From NCBI GenBank assembly GCA_031278965.1, contig JAITJJ010000020.1, forward strand, positions 1 to 6,837: a stretch of DNA of 6,837 nucleotides, written 5' to 3'. The notes under the pieces are model-generated. The model had not been told where the DNA came from. It did no database searches and saw nothing but the letters and a program-made list of their open reading frames with translations. Source of the stretch: Deferribacteraceae bacterium. Its GTDB lineage: Bacteria > Chrysiogenota > Deferribacteres > Deferribacterales > JAISNW01. The position numbers were made by a program, and so were the translations under genes. Below are positions 1 through 5,548 of the stretch, piece after piece (the stretch's first letter is position 1; every line of letters begins with the position of its first letter).

Positions 1-237
1 GTTTCCCTGTCAGGAAGGGGTGACTTACAAAATTGAATGCCTTTGTAAATCGGAGCGGTTCAGGGTTGGTGTTTTTAAAATTAAACATCCATTCTAAAAC
101 AGCACCCCTTAAAACCGACTTTTTCAACAGTCTGAATATATATATGAAGCACAAACCTGAATGTATCCCCGGCATTGGCAAAAATAGAACAATTGGAGGC
201 AAGGCCGCCGGAGAACCTCCCGCGGCGCCCTCTCTTT
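1..237. other. Left flank with no convincing gene
   Basis: This stretch holds the tail of the lipoprotein transcript and otherwise shows no gene I can defend. Two frames stay open to the left edge. One is a plus-strand frame ending at a TAA at 95-97, with 31 residues and no family resemblance. The other is a minus-strand frame that could start at an ATG at 175-173, with about 58 residues and no ribosome binding site. Either could be the end or start of a truncated gene, but openness on both strands over such a short AT-rich stretch is weak evidence. A motif at 117-135 (GACTTTTTCAACAGTCTGA) resembles sequence often seen near insertion-sequence ends, but no matching inverted copy is present. 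Confidence 0.35.
180..226 (-). terminator. Possible terminator of the lipoprotein gene
   Basis: Eleven bases past the TAA stop, read on the minus strand, lies a GC-rich hairpin. Arms GCCGCGGGAG and CTCCGGCGGC (226 to 204) enclose a GTT loop and pair over ten positions with one mismatch. A T-run follows only about 20 bases later (184-180 on the plus strand), further than in a textbook intrinsic terminator. The hairpin itself is clear; its termination role is inferred from position. Confidence 0.45.
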
Positions 238-1809
238 TTAGATAATCTTCTTCGCAACAAGCTTGGTCGCCGCGCTCTCTTTAGCGATATAGAAGTAATT
301 GCCGCCGCCGTCATCAATGGTTTTTAACATACGGGCAAGACTGCCGAAGTATATGGCCGCCACCGGATCTGCTCCAAGCGCTATGTTGGGGTATGCGTTC
401 TTAAATATTAGGGCTACGCCGGGAGCGTCAAGTCCGAGCGAAGGATAATATCCGCCGGTAAGAACATAATAATCAGTGGCGGAAACGGCGACCTTTTCTA
501 CCGCCCAAGCCGCAAACCCCTCGCCGATATGCATAGGATACGTGAATTTCAGTCTTTTAGGGAGATTGCCGCTTGCAGTAAGTGCAGTAAGATCCACTTC
601 ATAGACGTTGCCACCGTAAAAGCTCACCACATAGGCTTTATTATTTGCCGTATCAAGAGTGAGAGCACGGACGCTGCTTGTATCTCCGCCGTTCGGAGCA
701 TCTACGGAACCTATGGCCAGAGCACCGTCTGTGCCGTCCCACTTCCAAAACTTCACTTCGGCGTCGTTCTGCTTGGATTCAACGGCGTATGTGCCGTCCC
801 ACTTTATAAACCTGCTCGGTTTATCGTCTGAATGCACAATGAGATCTATATTTAGACCGGGCGCAGTTACGATCCTATAAACCGCCGTGCCGAGCGAACC
901 TCCGAGGATGAGGAAAGTTGTGCCGCCAACATTTTGCGCCGCTGTTGAAATCAAGCTTCCCAACTCCTGAGGCACGGCAATATGGGCTTTATCGTAAGGC
1001 GAGGCCAGGGAATATATTTCAAGATGGCTCTGATTTGCTTCATCATTAGAGCTAGAACCTACTATCAGATAATTATCCGTTAGGGCAAACGCCGCTTCCC
1101 CGTCTTGCAGGGGTTCCCCGGCGCCGCTTATCGGATAGTTGCCGAGTATTGCTGCGGGAGCTGACAGAGCAGAACCGTCAAAGAGCAAAACTTTTCGCGC
1201 TTCACTGATGCCGCTTGTCAGAACGGCTATTTTATTGCTTGAATTCGCCGCCAAAAGGTGAACGTCATCGTCTATGACGGAACTTGCGGTGCCGTCTATT
1301 GTCACATCGTCGCCGGCGGCAACAAGTTTATACAGCCTGCAGCCATCACCTTGGTTTGCCGCGAAAATAACGGCGCTAGCGCCCATCTTGGCAAGAGGGG
1401 CGCCTGAGAGCCCGTCGATTTTCGCCAATACCGGATAGCCGGTGGCGGGAGTATCAATCTTTATAGAATCACTTTTTATTGTAGATTTCCCGCCTTTAAC
1501 AACTTCAAGGGCAATAAAGCAATCACCGCTTTTTTCCGGGGCGATATAAAACGGAGCAGGGGAATTTGCATCGTCAAAGGAACCGCAGGTAGCGCTCCAA
1601 GAATATGCAGCGGCGCCCGTAACATTTTTGATTGACGGCACCAACTTCAGCCTCTGATTGTGGGCTATCTCATCCACAAGGGTAATTTCGCCAATCTCAA
1701 GGGGTTCGTCAATATAGTATGTGTCCCCGTTCTCTTCAGAGCAAGCTGAAACAAAGAGAAGCCCGAAAGCAAGCAAAACCAAAAGCAACAAGAATTTTTT
1801 TTCACGCAT
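238..1809 (-). CDS. Secreted lipoprotein with Ig-like and beta-propeller-like regions
   Basis: This is a predicted exported lipoprotein of 523 residues. The N-terminus is a classic lipoprotein signal: MREKK charged head, a Leu-rich hydrophobic core to about residue 20, and lipobox V-S-A-C with Cys23 as the lipidation site. Ser at +2 would not retain it in the inner membrane if the cell has an outer membrane. Residues about 35-118 look like an Ig/PKD-type beta sandwich (Y-S-W-S-A-T-C-G, then F-Y-I-A-P and G-D-C-F-I-A-L-E-V); Cys75 and Cys97 could form a disulfide. The rest is rich in beta-strand-like segments such as N-N-K-A-Y-V-V-S-F-Y-G-G-N-V-Y-E-V-D-L and a repeated K-W-D-G-T (336-340, 356-360), suggesting a propeller-like fold. 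An upstream in-frame ATG (1842) exists, but 1809 is preferred: it has a strong SD 7 bases upstream and gives a clean signal peptide. The specific function is unknown. It is divergent from the sensory array, and any shared role is a guess. Confidence 0.85.
   Translation of the reverse strand: MREKKFLLLLVLLAFGLLFVSACSEENGDTYYIDEPLEIGEITLVDEIAHNQRLKLVPSIKNVTGAAAYSWSATCGSFDDANSPAPFYIAPEKSGDCFIALEVVKGGKSTIKSDSIKIDTPATGYPVLAKIDGLSGAPLAKMGASAVIFAANQGDGCRLYKLVAAGDDVTIDGTASSVIDDDVHLLAANSSNKIAVLTSGISEARKVLLFDGSALSAPAAILGNYPISGAGEPLQDGEAAFALTDNYLIVGSSSNDEANQSHLEIYSLASPYDKAHIAVPQELGSLISTAAQNVGGTTFLILGGSLGTAVYRIVTAPGLNIDLIVHSDDKPSRFIKWDGTYAVESKQNDAEVKFWKWDGTDGALAIGSVDAPNGGDTSSVRALTLDTANNKAYVVSFYGGNVYEVDLTALTASGNLPKRLKFTYPMHIGEGFAAWAVEKVAVSATDYYVLTGGYYPSLGLDAPGVALIFKNAYPNIALGADPVAAIYFGSLARMLKTIDDGGGNYFYIAKESAATKLVAKKII
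730..804. repeat. Direct repeat of 15 bases, 60 bases apart, inside the lipoprotein gene
   Basis: TGTGCCGTCCCACTT occurs at 730-744 and again, identically, at 790-804. The spacing is exactly 20 codons. On the minus strand both copies encode K-W-D-G-T (residues 356-360 and 336-340). The flanking residues share little beyond an aromatic or hydrophobic approach (R-F-I-K-W, K-F-W-K-W). This is probably an internal structural repeat of the protein. Confidence 0.8.
1379..1403. repeat. Inverted repeat inside the lipoprotein gene
   Basis: GCGCCCATCTTG and CAAGAGGGGCGC surround a single central G. They are inverted repeats over 12 positions with one mismatch. The left edge overlaps a perfect 12-base palindrome, GGCGCTAGCGCC, at 1372-1383. 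In the transcript of the minus-strand gene this could fold as a hairpin over codons around residue 140. No function is evident. Confidence 0.75.
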
Positions 1810-1813
1810 AATA

Positions 1814-1825
1814 CTCCCTCCCCCC
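1814..1825 (-). promoter_or_regulatory. Ribosome binding site fixing the lipoprotein start
   Basis: Read on the minus strand, a purine block GGGGGGAGGGAG precedes the ATG at 1809. Its GGAGG core ends 7 bases before the start. It lies inside the longer frame that would begin at 1842, so it argues for the shorter protein that begins MREKK. Confidence 0.8.
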
Positions 1826-1910
1826 ATAAAATATATAGACATAAGACTAAAAGTTAATTGGATTTTATTATATAAATACTTCCTCCATAATTAATATCAA
1901 TTGAGTTTAT

Positions 1911-1938
1911 TGTATAATATGAAGAATATAAATGTCCA
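1911..1938 (-). promoter_or_regulatory. Candidate promoter for the lipoprotein gene
   Basis: On the minus strand TGGACA (1938-1933, five of six matches to the -35 consensus) is separated by 16 bases from TATACA (1916-1911, four of six for the -10). This would start transcription roughly 90-95 bases before the ATG. In this AT-rich DNA chance matches are common. Confidence 0.4.
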
Positions 1939-1983
1939 ATAAAAAAACAAATTATGCGATATACTTCGCTCCCATTAATTTAT

Positions 1984-2010
1984 TTGCCTTTATCCGTTAT
2001 TTGTTATAAC
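1984..2010 (+). promoter_or_regulatory. Candidate extended -10 promoter for the FIST array
   Basis: TTGCCT (1984-1989) is followed after 15 bases by TATAAC (2005-2010), with a TG one base upstream of the -10 (2002-2003). This is an extended -10 arrangement that tolerates a poor -35. A start near 2017 would give a leader of about 65 bases. A perfect TATAAT at 1913-1918 (TTAATA at 1891-1896) is an alternative and overlaps the lipoprotein -10 on the other strand. Confidence 0.4.
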
Positions 2011-2072
2011 ATAAGTCCACGGCATTATAGATTTTAGGCGTTCTCTTAGTTGTAACTGCATTTTATCCGCAT

Positions 2073-2078
2073 GGAGAG
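2073..2078 (+). promoter_or_regulatory. Ribosome binding site of the first FIST gene
   Basis: GGAGAG lies 3 bases before the ATG at 2082, with its GGAG core 5 bases from the start. This start also aligns without gaps with the N-termini of the two downstream paralogues. Confidence 0.65.
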
Positions 2079-2081
2079 TTC

Positions 2082-3236
2082 ATGATTAAGCTGCTTTTTG
2101 CACATACTATGGAAGTTGATGACCCTAAAGCTGCCGTTGCCGAGATATTGGGGCAGCTTGAAATTGAGAAAAACCTCCTTAAAAACTCAGTGGGGATATT
2201 TTCATTTCACAGGGAATTTGCCGCGAATCTGGTGCTCGAGGCTTTGGACGGCGCTCTCCCGTTTGAGCTTGCGGGGATTAGCACAATTTCCAGTGCCGTA
2301 AGAGAAAATTACGGCGAGTTTATCCTTACTTTAACTGTTCTGACAAGTGACGACGTGATCTTTTCCGCCGGGATGTCCGATCCTTTAGGCGATGACATAA
2401 ATCCGCCCATTGAGAAGCTATATAATGAATGTGCTGCAAAACTTCCGGGGAAGGCGTCTTTTATATTCTCCTGTTTCCCCTTCTCGTATGAACATAGCGG
2501 GGAGAAGTTTGTAGCCTCTCTGGATGAAATTACGGGAGAGATACCGAATTTCGGCGCAGTAGCACTCGATATAGGCATCTATTACCGTAAGCCCCTTGTG
2601 AGCTTCGGCGGCTTTGCATATGAAGACAGGGCTGCCATTATCCTATTTTACGGAGATGTCCGCCCGTCATACTCTCTGTCTTGGCCGGCGAACCCACATG
2701 TAATAAAAGGGATTGCATTTTTAACCAAATCCGACGGGCACTATATTACAGAAATAAACGCCATGCCCGCCGCAAACTTCTTTTATAATTTGGAGTTACT
2801 GGAGAAAGGCGACTATATAAGGATGTCTTCAATTATGCTGATAGTGGAGAATCCCGAATTTGAAGAACCTGTCTGTATGGTGCTCCTTGGACCTCTGGAA
2901 GACGGCAGCTTTTTTTGCAGCAGTTCTATCCCTGTCGGTTCATGCATATCCATTGTTGTTTTGGATAGAGAGTATGCCCTCTCCCTCACGGAAAAAGCCG
3001 TTTCAACTGTAAAAAACCGCAAAGACGGGGTGATGCTCTTTTCCTGCTCCGCCTACTATATTATCTTAGAATTAGACACTTTTGCGGGGATAAAAACTAT
3101 CGAGTCGGTTTTAGGAGACAGTGTCCCATACTTCTTCGCCTATTCAGGCGGTGAGATATGCCCTTCCAAAGCTGTTAAAGGCGGACATAAAAACCGCTTT
3201 CACAATGCCAGTATTATCGCCCTATCGTTTGACTGA
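2082..3236 (+). CDS. FIST-domain sensory protein, first of three tandem paralogues
   Basis: This 384-residue cytoplasmic protein has no signal peptide or membrane segment. I read it as FIST_N (about residues 15-195) plus FIST_C (about 205-380), a small-ligand sensory module found beside or fused to signalling proteins. FIST_N shows K34-N35-S36, the strand V-G-I-F-S-F-H, G65-I-S-T and a T-S-D-D block near 88. FIST_C starts with a T-K...E-I-N-A-M-P-A segment (E224, N226), has F-S-C (Cys322), and ends F-A-Y-S-G-G-E (Y354-E358) then H-N-A-S (Asn375). FIST proteins are thought to bind small ligands such as amino acids; the ligand here is unknown. Oddities: the Arg that follows F-S-C in the other two copies is Tyr325 here, and the expected D-G of the C-terminal domain entry is N-A. 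It is the first gene of the array, 12 bases before the second. Family assignment comes from motif recognition, not a search. Confidence 0.85.
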   Translation: MIKLLFAHTMEVDDPKAAVAEILGQLEIEKNLLKNSVGIFSFHREFAANLVLEALDGALPFELAGISTISSAVRENYGEFILTLTVLTSDDVIFSAGMSDPLGDDINPPIEKLYNECAAKLPGKASFIFSCFPFSYEHSGEKFVASLDEITGEIPNFGAVALDIGIYYRKPLVSFGGFAYEDRAAIILFYGDVRPSYSLSWPANPHVIKGIAFLTKSDGHYITEINAMPAANFFYNLELLEKGDYIRMSSIMLIVENPEFEEPVCMVLLGPLEDGSFFCSSSIPVGSCISIVVLDREYALSLTEKAVSTVKNRKDGVMLFSCSAYYIILELDTFAGIKTIESVLGDSVPYFFAYSGGEICPSKAVKGGHKNRFHNASIIALSFD

Positions 3237-3248
3237 CAGAGTCCCCAT

Positions 3249-4394
3249 ATGATAAGAACCCTAACCGCTTACACGAAGGAACCGGATAATATATCCGCTG
3301 CCATCAGCGATATTGAAGCACGGCTTAACCTAAAGAATAAGCGTCTTAAAAATTCCTTTGCCATTATCTTTCATCATAGATATTTTCACAATCAAGAGCT
3401 TTTAAGAGCCTTGCACAAGGCTCTTAAAATGGATACGATCGGCATCTCCTCTGTTATGTCGGCAGTAAACGGAGGCTACGGGGAGATGATTCTAACGGTT
3501 ATGGTGTTCACAAGCGATGATGCGGAGTTTTTTTCAGGGCTTTCAGAGCCCCTATTCTCAAATTTTGATATAATTTTATCCGCTTTATACCGCAGCACTG
3601 CCGCTAAAACCTCAACTCCGCCGCGTCTGATGCTTGTTTTCTCCCAACCCTCCTATACCTTGTGCGGCGGAAAAATCCTTGACAGCTTTGATGAAACAAC
3701 TGCCGGGCTTGATACCTTCGGCACCATATCCGTTACCTACCCGTATGATGAAGGGGTGTGCAGCATCTTTTACAACGGGATATTTTATGCTTCAAGGGTG
3801 GCAATCGTTCTCTTTTGCGGCTCCCTTGACGTTTCGTTCTCAGCTTGGCAGGTTCCGGCAGAACGTTTTGCCATAAAGGATATTCTGGTCACCAAATCCC
3901 GGAACAATATCCTAGAAGAGTTTAACGGGATTCCCGCCTTAACTTTTCTGAAAGAGATGGGGCTTATAGAAAGCGATGAAGGGCTCGCCCTTTTGTCTAT
4001 ACCAATATCCGTCCACAGACCGAGCGGAGAATACAGAACCCTTGTTATGCAAGGGATTGCTGACAAGAGGAAAATTATCTGTCACGCCGATGTGCCGGCA
4101 GGGAGTGTTATTTCTATGGGGAGCGTTAATCACGAGGATGTTATTGCTTCTATGAAACGGCTTGAGAAAGAGATTCCAAAAGACGCAAGCGGGGCGCTCA
4201 TATTCTCCTGCTATGTCCGCAGTTTGGCTTTGGGGCTCGATACGGAAGCGGAGGCGGCGCACCTTGCCGAAAACATAAAAAGCCCTTTTTTATTCGCATA
4301 TTCCGGCGGGGAGTTCTCCCCCGTCAATGAACATACCGGCAGACGAGTTAACGCTTTCCTCAATGCAAGCATAGTGGGATGTTTTTTTAAATAG
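3249..4394 (+). CDS. FIST-domain sensory protein, second paralogue
   Basis: This 381-residue soluble protein has the same FIST_N plus FIST_C layout as its neighbours. The first 68 or so residues align with them without gaps (K34-N35-S36, G65-I-S-S). The C-terminal domain opens with T-K...E-F-N-G-I-P-A and carries I-C-H (Cys278), F-S-C-Y-V-R (Cys321, Arg324), F-A-Y-S-G-G-E (Y351, E355) and F-L-N-A-S (Asn372). It keeps the motifs best of the three, except that the Cys after G-G-E found in the others is Ser357. The start codon has no good Shine-Dalgarno sequence (upstream CAGAGTCCCCAT), so translation probably depends on ribosomes finishing the gene before it, 12 bases upstream. A long inverted repeat at 3400-3429 lies in codons 51-60. 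A role in ligand sensing for the downstream kinase is inferred from family and operon. Confidence 0.85.
   Translation: MIRTLTAYTKEPDNISAAISDIEARLNLKNKRLKNSFAIIFHHRYFHNQELLRALHKALKMDTIGISSVMSAVNGGYGEMILTVMVFTSDDAEFFSGLSEPLFSNFDIILSALYRSTAAKTSTPPRLMLVFSQPSYTLCGGKILDSFDETTAGLDTFGTISVTYPYDEGVCSIFYNGIFYASRVAIVLFCGSLDVSFSAWQVPAERFAIKDILVTKSRNNILEEFNGIPALTFLKEMGLIESDEGLALLSIPISVHRPSGEYRTLVMQGIADKRKIICHADVPAGSVISMGSVNHEDVIASMKRLEKEIPKDASGALIFSCYVRSLALGLDTEAEAAHLAENIKSPFLFAYSGGEFSPVNEHTGRRVNAFLNASIVGCFFK
3400..3429. repeat. Perfect 14-base inverted repeat inside the second FIST gene
   Basis: TTTTAAGAGCCTTG and CAAGGCTCTTAAAA are exact reverse complements separated by only CA. In RNA this would fold into a stem of about 13 pairs closed by a GCAC loop. 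It falls in codons 51-60 (E-L-L-R-A-L-H-K-A-L-K). The outer T and A runs make it look like a bidirectional terminator, but only four T follow. Confidence 0.9.
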
Positions 4395-4402
4395 CGGCAA
4401 AT

Positions 4403-4407
4403 GGGGG
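4403..4407 (+). promoter_or_regulatory. Ribosome binding site of the third FIST gene
   Basis: A GGGGG block sits 6 bases before the ATG at 4414, at SD distance. It can pair with the CCUCC of 16S rRNA with one G-U pair. It supports independent initiation of this gene, unlike the second one. Confidence 0.6.
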
Positions 4408-4413
4408 TTAATT

Positions 4414-5538
4414 ATGGTTAAATTGCTTACGGCGCACACAACAGAAGTAGATGACGAACTCCTTGCTCTGGAGGAGATTTCCCAAAGGCTGGATCTTCGG
4501 AAGAACCGCCGTAAAAACTCTATTGCGTTGATATTCCGTCATAAGTATTTTTCAAATGAATCTTTTTTTAGAAAACTTGAGGCGTTTCTCAGCATGAAAG
4601 TGATCACCATAACTACTATACTTTCTTCCACAAATGATGCCTATGGCGGAATATCCCTCTCGGTTTCCGTGCTTACAAGCGATACGGCGGAGTTTGCGAC
4701 GGGAATCTCTGAATCGTCTGATCCGGCGGATTTATACACTCAAACCGCCGCAAAAACCGCCCTCTCGCCCAAAGCCATCTTTGTCTTTTCCACCATTTAT
4801 TATACTTTCAGCGGGAGCGAACAAGTTAGGATTCTTAGCGAAACAAGCGGCAACTTGCCGATATTTGGTTCGGTATCTTGTACGCTCCCGCACTCTGAAA
4901 ATGACGACAGTATCTATTATGACGGAACTTTTCATGCAGGCTGTCTTGTCATTATCCTTCTATGCGGGGATTTCAAGGCTTCTTTTTCTTCCCTTACCTC
5001 ACCGATTAATAAATTTTTGGTGAGGAATATTGAGGTAACGAAGACGGAAAAAAATATTTTAAAGGAGCTTGACGGCAAACCTGCAGCGACATTTCTAAGA
5101 GAGGCGGGAGTAATTCACGACGGGATAGACGCACTTTCGCTTTTATCGCTCCCTCTCTGCTCGGAAAAAGGCGGAAAGGTCAGCCATATCTGGATTATGG
5201 ATACTGTGCATGATAACGGAGACATAGTCTGCCATACGGATATATCGGAAGGCAAAACCATCTCTGTGGGGCTTATGGAGCAGAATCATATCTTAAATTC
5301 CGTAACCAAATTTTTAGAGGAAAATATTGAGGGGAAAAATAAAAATTTTATCATATTTTCTTGCGCTGTCCGCAGTATTGCGCTAGGCTTTAACTATGAT
5401 GCAGAAGTAGCTTTTGTCTCCCAAAAAACGAATACGCCTTATCTTTTTGCTTATTCAGGCGGGGAATACTGCCCTACTTCGCACGGGAACAACTTTCTAA
5501 CCGCATCCATAGTATCTTGCGGCTTTGAAGAGAGCTAG
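4414..5538 (+). CDS. FIST-domain sensory protein, third paralogue
   Basis: This 374-residue soluble FIST_N plus FIST_C protein shares its opening (L-T-A-H-T-T-E-V-D-D) closely with the first copy. C-terminal landmarks are T-K...E-L-D-G-K-P-A-A, the best match to the FIST_C entry block in the array, then V-C-H (Cys273), F-S-C-A-V-R (Cys317, Arg320), F-A-Y-S-G-G-E-Y-C-P (Y347, E351, Cys353). Two conserved positions are changed: Gly65 is Thr65 (I-T-I-T instead of G-I-S-T), and the Asn of the final N-A-S is Thr363. It is slightly shorter than its neighbours because loops after the T-S-D block (about residue 100) and before the last block are trimmed. It lies 19 bases after the second copy and 10 bases before the kinase, whose ribosome binding site overlaps its stop codon. 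It is the copy most likely to be translationally coupled to the kinase; ligand unknown. Confidence 0.85.
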   Translation: MVKLLTAHTTEVDDELLALEEISQRLDLRKNRRKNSIALIFRHKYFSNESFFRKLEAFLSMKVITITTILSSTNDAYGGISLSVSVLTSDTAEFATGISESSDPADLYTQTAAKTALSPKAIFVFSTIYYTFSGSEQVRILSETSGNLPIFGSVSCTLPHSENDDSIYYDGTFHAGCLVIILLCGDFKASFSSLTSPINKFLVRNIEVTKTEKNILKELDGKPAATFLREAGVIHDGIDALSLLSLPLCSEKGGKVSHIWIMDTVHDNGDIVCHTDISEGKTISVGLMEQNHILNSVTKFLEENIEGKNKNFIIFSCAVRSIALGFNYDAEVAFVSQKTNTPYLFAYSGGEYCPTSHGNNFLTASIVSCGFEES

Positions 5539-5542
5539 GCGG
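5537..5542 (+). promoter_or_regulatory. Ribosome binding site of the kinase, overlapping the previous stop
   Basis: AGGCGG, one mismatch from AGGAGG, lies 6 bases before the GTG at 5549. Its first two bases are the end of the TAG stop of the third FIST gene. This spacing supports the GTG start and coupled translation. Confidence 0.6.
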
Positions 5543-5548
5543 CTTACT

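Larger units (their letters stand above)
1810..2081. promoter_or_regulatory. AT-rich divergent intergenic region
   Basis: This 272-base gap separates the minus-strand lipoprotein gene from the plus-strand FIST array, so both promoters should lie here. It is conspicuously AT-rich compared with the genes on either side. It holds candidate promoters in both directions and an imperfect dyad at 1889-1902 (AATTAATATCAATT, one mismatched pair) that could serve a regulator. There is also a short GCGA...TCGC hairpin at 1956-1969. No riboswitch or small ORF is recognised. Confidence 0.7.
2082..5538 (+). repeat. Tandem array of three diverged FIST paralogues
   Basis: Three same-strand genes of near-equal length (384, 381, 374 codons) align along their whole length. 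They share K34-N35-S36, the T-S-D block, F-S-C and F-A-Y-S-G-G-E. At the DNA level the copies have diverged so far that no long identical stretch is seen, so the duplications are old. Only protein-level similarity marks them as repeats. Confidence 0.85.

Noticed and set aside
117..135. GACTTTTTCAACAGTCTGA as an insertion-sequence end
   Set aside because: It resembles transposon termini from memory, but there is no inverted partner, transposase or target duplication in the window.
1..175. Minus-strand frame open to the left edge from an ATG at 175
   Set aside because: It has no ribosome binding site, the product is not recognised, and the plus strand is equally open here.
33..245. Plus-strand open frame of 70 codons at the left end
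   Set aside because: It has no SD, low-complexity composition and no family resemblance, and it runs across the lipoprotein's terminator hairpin. It is probably a chance frame.
529..880. Plus-strand frames opposite the lipoprotein gene
   Set aside because: Antisense shadows; the minus-strand product has a clear signal peptide, lipobox and SD.
1809..1842. Longer lipoprotein start at 1842
   Set aside because: It would place 11 extra residues before the charged head, read through the strong SD, and has no good SD of its own.
1843..2081. Riboswitch or attenuator leader before the FIST array
   Set aside because: No known aptamer pattern, leader peptide or terminator/antiterminator pair can be drawn here; only weak AT-rich stems.
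3979..3992. AAGGGC/GCCCTT inverted repeat
   Set aside because: Six-base arms with a 2-base centre are expected by chance in a window this size.
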